Shown here: one piece after another, positions 26,356 to 30,182 of the stretch
Position numbering within the stretch: the first letter of the stretch is position 1
Layout of the letters: each line of letters opens with the position of its first letter
Virus record (IMG/VR): IMGVR_UViG_3300047476_001965
Span: 1-30,182 of that record
Reading direction: 5' to 3' (one strand)
Source: a virus
DNA: 30,182 bases
Translations under genes and position numbers: made by a program
Notes under the pieces: generated by a model
What the model was told of the DNA's origin: nothing
Databases searched by the model: none
The model's input: only the letters and a program-made list of their open reading frames with translations

Positions 26356-26397
26356 ATGGACTGCGGATGCGGTAACTGCCAGTGCGGTAAGAAGTAA
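26356..26397 (+). CDS. 13-residue Cys-rich microprotein at the end of the nrd operon
   Basis: The nrdF stop codon is followed by AAGGAGGAATC and then ATG, as strong a ribosome site as any in the window. The frame reads MDCGCGNCQCGKK and stops with TAA. Four cysteines form two CxC motifs (C3, C5, C8, C10), a CxCxxCxC arrangement able to bind zinc, copper or an iron-sulphur cluster, or to act as a dithiol. A terminator starts eight bases later, so this is the last gene of nrdHIEF. I do not know a described family. A role in metal or thiol supply to the reductase would fit the context but is speculation. The ideal ribosome site and placement argue against chance. Confidence 0.65.
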   Translation: MDCGCGNCQCGKK

Positions 26398-26404
26398 AAA
26401 ATTG

Positions 26405-26433
26405 AAAGCCCCTCTTCGGAGGGGTTTTCTTTT
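26405..26433 (+). terminator. Rho-independent terminator of the nrd operon
   Basis: CCCCTC (26409-26414) and GAGGGG (26419-26424) pair around a TTCG tetraloop, extended by AAAG/TTTT, and run into TTTTCTTTT. The plus strand carries the T-run, so it ends transcription of nrdH through the microprotein gene. Confidence 0.92.
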
Positions 26434-26439
26434 ATCCTG

Positions 26440-26451
26440 TAGAATTACAGG
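26440..26451 (+). promoter_or_regulatory. Candidate leaderless promoter (TAGAAT-N6-ATG) of the FmdB-like gene
   Basis: TAGAAT (26440-26445) lies exactly six bases before the ATG at 26452, right after the nrd terminator, with no room for a ribosome site. This is the geometry of actinobacterial leaderless transcripts, where the A of ATG is the first transcribed base. The same arrangement recurs at 27404 and 29623. Confidence 0.55.
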
Positions 26452-26637
26452 ATGCCAACTTATGAATATAAATGCGAACTTAACCCCGAACACAAGCACA
26501 TTGAAATTAGGGGAATTACTGAAAATCAGTCAAGAACTACTTGCGCTGAAGAGGGTTGCGAAGGTAGACTATTGAGAGTGTTCAGTGCTCCACCGATTAC
26601 TTTCAAAGGTACTGGGTTCCAGCACACGAACAGGTAA
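26452..26637 (+). CDS. FmdB-like zinc-ribbon protein
   Basis: A 61-residue protein starting MPTYEYKC, the hallmark of the FmdB/CxxC small zinc-ribbon family, and ending PPITFKGTGFQHTNR, which matches the family's F-x-G-x-GF-x-x-T-x-R close. C8, C31 and C36 are the visible Cys; the usual second Cys of the first knuckle is missing (CELNPEH), so H14 may substitute. The family is of uncertain function and is often called a regulatory protein. In phages it may bind nucleic acid or a host protein. A probable leaderless promoter directly precedes it, and the WhiB-like gene follows 21 bases downstream. Confidence 0.78.
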   Translation: MPTYEYKCELNPEHKHIEIRGITENQSRTTCAEEGCEGRLLRVFSAPPITFKGTGFQHTNR

Positions 26638-26658
26638 ACCTAAATAGAAAGACTACGC

Positions 26659-26994
26659 ATGAACTTGGACAGTGTCGGCTACCTAAAAGATTTCCCCAGT
26701 TTTGTCCAAGATGGTGTCCCGCCCTGCGCTGAAGCCGATCCTGATATGTTTTTCCCGGTCGACCCTTCAGATGCAATTTTGTCCGTAAAAGAGTACTATG
26801 CATATGAATCTGAGGCTAAGGCTGTATGCGGTAAATGCCCTTATCAACTGGCATGCTTCTCTTATGCTCTAAAAAACACTGAACTACAGGGCATTTGGGG
26901 TGGAACTACCGCTAAAGACAGGATAGCTGTCCGTCGTGGCCGTGGGGCAAAGCTCCAGCGTAGCCTAGGCCTCGCACCAACTAAAAGACGATAA
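26659..26994 (+). CDS. WhiB-like [4Fe-4S] transcription factor
   Basis: A 111-residue Wbl protein. The four cluster ligands are C23 (PPCAEADPDMFFP), C57, C60 and C66 (C-G-K-C-PYQLA-C), followed by the family's GIWGG turn (78-82) and a basic C-terminal DNA-binding tail (RRGRGAKLQR). WhiB proteins occur in actinobacteria and their phages and bind the primary sigma factor to redirect transcription; the well-studied phage example is WhiBTM4 of mycobacteriophage TM4. Length is normal. GAAAG about nine bases upstream of the ATG may be the ribosome site. It is likely to alter host promoter use during infection. Confidence 0.95.
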   Translation: MNLDSVGYLKDFPSFVQDGVPPCAEADPDMFFPVDPSDAILSVKEYYAYESEAKAVCGKCPYQLACFSYALKNTELQGIWGGTTAKDRIAVRRGRGAKLQRSLGLAPTKRR

Positions 26995-27018
26995 AGTGCG
27001 GTAAAATAGAACTGCCCT

Positions 27019-27053
27019 TGGGAGAGAGGCTTAATTAACTAACCTCTATCCCG
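27019..27053 (+). promoter_or_regulatory. Leader hairpin before the small membrane protein gene
   Basis: GGGAGAGAGG and CCTCTATCCC pair at nine of ten positions across a 13-base AT-rich loop. The hairpin ends just before the ribosome site GGGAG, and CCCGGG at its base makes an alternative pairing with that site possible. TAAAAT at 27002-27007 may be the -10 of the promoter. Confidence 0.5.
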
Positions 27054-27061
27054 GGAGAAAA

Positions 27062-27346
27062 ATGAAAACTGTTCTAGGTATCGTATACCGAATTATGGCG
27101 GTATTTATCGCCACCGCGCTTAGCGTTATTGGTACTGGATCTATCGTTGGTGTTGGCCTTGCACAGGCTTGCCTAATGGCAGGTGCTGGTGCTGTAGCAG
27201 CTGTAGTTGAGCGTCTAGCTCGTGCCTACATCGATGATGGCAAGCTAACTGCTGAAGAAATTAATGCTGCCTTCAATGTGAAAGACCCTAAAGCAACCGC
27301 TGATGGTCTTGGCGAATCAAAGCCTGAAGAAGAAAAATATCAGTAG
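27062..27346 (+). CDS. Small membrane protein, holin-like
   Basis: A 94-residue protein. Residues about 5-48 are hydrophobic and Gly/Ala-rich, enough for one long or two short membrane spans (GIVYRIMAVFIATALSVIGT and GVGLAQACLMAGAGAVAAVV). The charged C-terminus contains RAYIDDGKLTAEEINAAFN (54-72), a pattern I associate with small phage membrane proteins sometimes annotated as holins. A holin would make holes in the host membrane at lysis. There is no endolysin gene in this window to support that role, so the call is tentative. The start has CGGGAG six bases upstream and a terminator follows the stop, making it a single-gene unit. Confidence 0.6.
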   Translation: MKTVLGIVYRIMAVFIATALSVIGTGSIVGVGLAQACLMAGAGAVAAVVERLARAYIDDGKLTAEEINAAFNVKDPKATADGLGESKPEEEKYQ

Positions 27347-27360
27347 TTTATACTAAAAGT

Positions 27361-27397
27361 AAATTGACCTTCAATTAATGGAGGTCAATTTTCTTTT
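27361..27397 (+). terminator. Rho-independent terminator after the small membrane protein gene
   Basis: AATTGACCT (27362-27370) pairs perfectly with AGGTCAATT (27382-27390) around an 11-base loop and continues into TTCTTTT. The stem is AT-rich but long. Confidence 0.8.
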
Positions 27398-27403
27398 ATA
27401 CAG

Positions 27404-27415
27404 TACAATCTAACT
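27404..27415 (+). promoter_or_regulatory. Candidate leaderless promoter (TACAAT-N6-ATG)
   Basis: TACAAT (27404-27409) is followed by exactly six bases and the ATG at 27416, directly after a terminator. It is the second instance of the arrangement seen at 26440 and would drive the small peptide and SGNH-like genes. Confidence 0.55.
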
Positions 27416-27523
27416 ATGCTCTACTTTAGATACTTAATTTATAAAATCTATGCCACCTATAAGAGTAGAAAACTTACAAAAAAAGCTAATAAAAATGAAC
27501 CTGTAAAAAAGTACTTATATTAG
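27416..27523 (+). CDS. 35-residue basic peptide, probable small gene
   Basis: The frame MLYFRYLIYKIYATYKSRKL continues to a TAG at 27521 and encodes 35 residues. The first 15 are aromatic and hydrophobic, a possible short membrane anchor. The remainder is strongly basic, with about ten Lys/Arg. It begins six bases after a TACAAT box and ends four bases before the next gene, so it behaves like the first gene of a two-gene unit. No family is recognised. It may be a true small protein or a leader peptide for the SGNH-like gene. Confidence 0.5.
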   Translation: MLYFRYLIYKIYATYKSRKLTKKANKNEPVKKYLY

Positions 27524-27527
27524 GTCT

Positions 27528-28700
27528 ATGAATAAGAATAACAACGATATGTATGATAAATCTAATATGGAAATAGATCCAGATTTAGATATGGAACTTC
27601 CTCTGATTGATCCAATTCGGCTATCTAAATTGGATGCAAGCGTTATGTTCACTAATACTTTAGAGACAGAGCAATACTTTTTTGAGTTTAAAAAGAAGCT
27701 AGAAGATAGTGGTATATCCATAACCGAAAATCTACTTTATAAACTAACTGAAGACGGGTTGCCTATATATAATGACACCGTAAATACATATAAGTACAAT
27801 TCTTATGGCTATAGATCACCTGAATATGATGGATCTGCCGAACTGCTTTTTGCAGGCTGCTCGAATACCTTTGGTACCGGACTTCCTGAAGAGGCAATCT
27901 GGGGCAGTCAATTGGCAAATAATTTAAATATGAAATATGCGAATATCTCTAAACAAGGAGCATCTGTATCTTGGATAGTAAAAAATATTTTTGCTTATTT
28001 AAATGAAGTGGGACACCCTAAGATTATATGTTGCCTATTTCCAGATTTTCTAAGATTGATGATTCCAATTGACCCTAGGGATTTTACCTCAGCCAAAGAA
28101 CCATCTAGTAATAATAACTCAATTAAAAAATCTTCTGACGGTAATTCAAGGGAAAGCTCCAACAAAATTATTCATACTTCTATAATCTATGGTGGCGGAC
28201 ATAGAGTTGTGCCTGAGTACTCTAAGCGTCCTCACCTTATAGAAACAATGATTCCACCTAATTTTACTATGTTTCTGGCAATTCAAGACATTCTTCGTTT
28301 AAAAATGTATTGCGAATCTAACAACATAAAGTTTCTATGGTCTACTTGGGAACTAAGTACTTTAAATTATCTGTTTAAATTGAAAAATAAATACCCTCGC
28401 GATTATGAGAATTTGTTTGGTTGGAAGGCTCATGGGTGGAAAGCTAGATCTAAGGATGAGGGTTATGGGGATTTTTATGCACCCTCCGAGCAAGATCACA
28501 TTAATAACGTAAAGATGTCTATCGCTCCATATACCCCTTTACTTAATGAAGATTGTCATATAGATTTAAAGCACAAGTACGGCACTAATTTTTACCGTGG
28601 ATTAGACGAGATACACGGAATAGACAGTACGCACTTTGGAATACATAAACACGCTCATATAGCGGATGGGTTTCTATCAGCTATATCCACGAATGGATAA
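27528..28700 (+). CDS. SGNH/GDSL-like hydrolase
   Basis: A 390-residue protein. ELLFAGCSNTFGTGLPEEAI (105-124) matches block I of the SGNH superfamily, with S112 as the probable nucleophile (GCSNT in place of GDSxT). G144 in KQGAS may be the oxyanion Gly, and D366-S-T-H369 near the C-terminus is the expected Asp/His pair of block V. These enzymes remove acyl groups from sugars, lipids or peptides. A Ser/Asn/Lys-rich stretch at about 187-213 looks like a disordered insertion. The gene is visibly AT-richer than the nrd genes. The ATG at 27528 is preferred; M8 is possible. TATATT lies six bases before the start and could be a further promoter. Function in the phage is unknown; modification of a surface glycan is conceivable. 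Confidence 0.68.
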   Translation: MNKNNNDMYDKSNMEIDPDLDMELPLIDPIRLSKLDASVMFTNTLETEQYFFEFKKKLEDSGISITENLLYKLTEDGLPIYNDTVNTYKYNSYGYRSPEYDGSAELLFAGCSNTFGTGLPEEAIWGSQLANNLNMKYANISKQGASVSWIVKNIFAYLNEVGHPKIICCLFPDFLRLMIPIDPRDFTSAKEPSSNNNSIKKSSDGNSRESSNKIIHTSIIYGGGHRVVPEYSKRPHLIETMIPPNFTMFLAIQDILRLKMYCESNNIKFLWSTWELSTLNYLFKLKNKYPRDYENLFGWKAHGWKARSKDEGYGDFYAPSEQDHINNVKMSIAPYTPLLNEDCHIDLKHKYGTNFYRGLDEIHGIDSTHFGIHKHAHIADGFLSAISTNG

Positions 28701-28703
28701 ATT

Positions 28704-28940
28704 ATGTTTGATGACTGGCTAAAGCAGGGGTATGATAATGGCTGGATTGGTCCAGCAGTGTGTTACACGCATGACGGGCTTCCACTATCAGAGGAAGAGG
28801 ATATTGAATTTCAGGAGTCTGATCCTTGTATTCACATTCTTCGTCTATATGAAGATCCAACTGTAAAACTAGCAGTTGAAGCTAACCACTCGCCTAGTGT
28901 ATGGAGAGCTACTAACTCCGGGCTTGATAAAGATAATTAA
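28704..28940 (+). CDS. Small hypothetical acidic protein
   Basis: A 78-residue acidic protein beginning MFDDWLKQGYDNGWIGPAVC and containing HDGLPLSEEEDIEF (23-36). It resembles small phage proteins of no known function that carry a W-IGP-xxCxxHDG pattern. It starts three bases after the SGNH-like gene and is likely co-transcribed with it. Its stop codon shares TTAA (28937-28940) with the stop of the convergent oxygenase gene, so the two genes meet with no spacer. Confidence 0.7.
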   Translation: MFDDWLKQGYDNGWIGPAVCYTHDGLPLSEEEDIEFQESDPCIHILRLYEDPTVKLAVEANHSPSVWRATNSGLDKDN

Positions 28941-29611
28941 GAATTTCGGCTGTAATTTACTTCTACGCCCAAATCTTCGTAGTGTTTCTTGATGATCTCG
29001 TTACTCTGATCAAAACGCCCCTGATCATCTTGCTTGTGTTGAAAACCTATAGCCGCTCGCGGACCTGGTGTGACTACAGAGTGTCCTACTAGAAAACCAA
29101 CAAATATAACGTCGCCAGGCTCCAGCTCCAGTTCCATCTCTGGTTTAATTCCATAGGCTTTTTGAGCATTAATGTTTTCTTCTTTATATATTTTCCATAT
29201 AGCCTTACCCTGACATTGCCAGTACACTGTTTCGCGCATGTCGCAGTGGGGATCTATTGGCTTTTCCCCCCCTAGAAAATTAACAAATGCACTTACTGGC
29301 CAAATGTCAGTCTCTAGCACTTCATTAAATACATCTCTAACTAGTCGGCTTTGAGGGAACATCTTGTCGTTAGGGTTTGAAACCATCATATAGAAGAGAT
29401 TTCTAAGCAGTACGCCATTGATAAAGCGCTCTTCGAATGGCTGCGCTGGAATGTTACCTGGAGGGGTTGAAATCTCTAGCTGAGCGTGGTTGATAAAGTC
29501 TTCCCAGGTAGGTACCTCTGGAAATAGGTTCTTAAAAACTACAGCAAGTTCACCATTACGAACGCGCTCTATTCCGGCGCGAACCTCTTCTAATCTGTCA
29601 AATTCAATCAT
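28937..29611 (-). CDS. JmjC/cupin-type 2-oxoglutarate/Fe(II) oxygenase-like protein
   Basis: A 224-residue protein whose core reads PIDPHCDMRETVYWQCQGKA (118-137), WKIY, then LELEPGDVIFVGFLVGHSVV (161-180). H122-C-D124 and H177 form the facial triad, and K140 or R185 could bind 2-oxoglutarate. The layout is that of JmjC/cupin hydroxylases, different from the eight prolyl-hydroxylase-type enzymes at 747-8169. It stands apart from them, convergent to the small gene at 28704. A TAGAAT box lies exactly six bases before the ATG, suggesting leaderless expression. Substrate unknown; JmjC relatives hydroxylate proteins or ribosomal components. Confidence 0.8.
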   Translation of the reverse strand: MIEFDRLEEVRAGIERVRNGELAVVFKNLFPEVPTWEDFINHAQLEISTPPGNIPAQPFEERFINGVLLRNLFYMMVSNPNDKMFPQSRLVRDVFNEVLETDIWPVSAFVNFLGGEKPIDPHCDMRETVYWQCQGKAIWKIYKEENINAQKAYGIKPEMELELEPGDVIFVGFLVGHSVVTPGPRAAIGFQHKQDDQGRFDQSNEIIKKHYEDLGVEVNYSRNS

Positions 29612-29623
29612 AAAAAGATTCTA
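29612..29623 (-). promoter_or_regulatory. Candidate leaderless promoter (TAGAAT-N6-ATG), minus strand
   Basis: On the minus strand TAGAAT (29623-29618) is followed by CTTTTT and the ATG at 29611. No ribosome site precedes the ATG. It is the third exact instance of the arrangement in the window and the only one on this strand. Confidence 0.5.
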
Positions 29624-29625
29624 TC

Positions 29626-29671
29626 TTGACTTTTATTTTGCTATTCGAACCATATGTGCTACCATATACAT
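29626..29671 (+). promoter_or_regulatory. Candidate tmRNA promoter region
   Basis: TTGACT at 29626-29631 is a good -35, but the base runs 17 bases later (around ACCATA, 29649-29654) are a poor -10. TATACAT at 29665-29671 is a better -10 with a start near 29678, a few bases before mature tmRNA. The true pair is unclear. Confidence 0.3.
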
Positions 29672-29684
29672 ACAACTAAATAGA

Positions 29685-30000
29685 GGGGATGACAGGTTTC
29701 GACGGTCATTCGACAAACTAGTGAAGCAAGCAGAGACTGCCACGCACTCTTAAGTGTGGCAAAACCATAAATGCAAACTCACGTTCAGCATTCGCACTAG
29801 CTGCTTAATAGCCGCTTATGCCCCTGACAAAGCAGTAGTTCTAGCTGGGCAGTCAGGTTTTAAATAAATAGAACACCACCAAGGGTTGCAGCAGGAGACC
29901 TCAAGATCCCGCCTTCGTAGTACCGTGGCTGGTAGAGCCTAAGCTTGTAGAAGAATAGTTTGTTTTTGATCGGACCGGGGTTCAATTCCCCGCATCTCCA
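29685..30000 (+). ncRNA. ssrA: tmRNA (transfer-messenger RNA), tag ANSRSAFALAA
   Basis: The 5' end GGGGATGACAGGTTTCGACGG is the tmRNA start consensus and pairs with the 3' CATCTCC (29993-29999) to make the acceptor stem, with one G-U pair. The T-arm is CGGGG-TTCAATT-CCCCG near 29976-29992. The open reading frame resumes at GCA 29773 and reads ANSRSAFALAA, then TAA-TAG; the ALAA end is the usual proteolysis signal. The discriminator base is A30000 and is followed by CGA, so CCA is not encoded and must be added. Total length is 316 bases, normal for tmRNA. It rescues stalled ribosomes with SmpB, which is not in this window and is presumably the host's. Phage tmRNAs are known from some mycobacteriophages. 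Confidence 0.95.
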
Positions 30001-30182
30001 CGATTCCATACTCTGAAACGCGGATTACGCCGCGGTAGGTAAATGGCCCAAGGTATGGTAGGGCAAGTGTTAGGTACCCTGTTCCGGACGGTTGAAGGAC
30101 CCTAGTGCTATGGACTAGCCTCTACGGAGGACCAGGTCCCAGGGCTGACCGCGTCTCGGCAATGGGTAGTGGGTGCAAATCC
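30001..30182 (+). ncRNA. Unidentified structured RNA-like sequence, runs off window edge
   Basis: These 182 bases hold no convincing open frame but many strong local helices: CGCGG/CCGCG (30019-30023 with 30030-30034), CCATAC/GTATGG (30006-30011 with 30053-30058), GCCC/GGGC (30046-30049 with 30061-30064, which would make a pseudoknot with the previous helix), CTAGT/ACTAG with a seven-base loop (30102-30118), CCTC-TACG-GAGG (30119-30130) and a T-arm-like GTGGG-TGCAAAT-CC at the edge. No complete tRNA can be drawn: the seven-base loop lacks U33. It may be the beginning of a large structured RNA or a decayed tRNA cluster. Confidence 0.5.

Noticed and set aside
30040-30182. One or more tRNA genes after the tmRNA
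   Set aside because: A D-arm-like GCCC/GGGC, a seven-base loop and a T-arm-like end are visible, but no set forms a cloverleaf; the loop lacks U33 and acceptor strands do not pair within the window.

Overview
The window reads as part of the genome of a tailed bacteriophage (or a prophage of one) that infects an actinobacterium. Phage origin rests on long tail-fibre-like genes packed head to tail, collagen-like Gly-X-Y repeats, many TAATG stop/start junctions and a phage-borne tmRNA. The host is inferred from a WhiB-type iron-sulphur regulator, a DUF3039-like zinc-ribbon protein, a class Ib ribonucleotide reductase operon (nrdHIEF) and candidate leaderless promoters. The moderate base composition and gene mix would suit a freshwater actinobacterial phage, but that is inference.

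Layout. (1) 1-683, minus: the start of a collagen-like fibre gene and a small structural protein that has a paralogue at 20067-20429. (2) 747-8169, minus: a cassette of ten genes. Eight encode 2-oxoglutarate/Fe(II) dioxygenases of the prolyl-4-hydroxylase type, each with HxD...H...(K/R). The other two encode proteins related to each other (one DUF6065-like). A block of two oxygenase genes has been duplicated in tandem. (3) 8232-8262: a UUCG-loop terminator that separates the cassette from the tail module. (4) 8271-20429, minus: nine structural genes, including large repetitive tail fibres and, last, a protein with two fibronectin III domains, a Pro/Phe/Tyr repeat and a Hint (intein-like) domain. 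(5) 20522-22508, plus: methyltransferase, GH130-like protein and DUF3039-like protein. (6) 22627-26397, plus: nrdH, nrdI, nrdE, nrdF and a 13-residue Cys-rich microprotein, closed by a terminator. (7) 26452-28940, plus: FmdB-like zinc ribbon, WhiB-like regulator, small membrane protein, a 35-residue basic peptide, an SGNH-like hydrolase and an unknown. (8) 28937-29611, minus: a ninth, JmjC/cupin-type oxygenase. (9) 29685-30000: tmRNA with tag ANSRSAFALAA, followed to the window edge by strongly structured, unidentified RNA-like sequence.

How it may work together. The most unusual part is the hydroxylase cassette beside tail-fibre genes. A reasonable hypothesis is that the phage chemically modifies its own fibres (collagen-like, Thr/Pro-rich or PPYFP-rich), or a host surface polymer, with a bank of paralogous oxygenases. 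The Hint protein suggests a further self-processing step on a structural protein. The nrd operon would supply deoxynucleotides, and WhiB, DUF3039-like and tmRNA genes would retune host transcription and translation. Assignments come from reading motifs by eye; no database search was possible.
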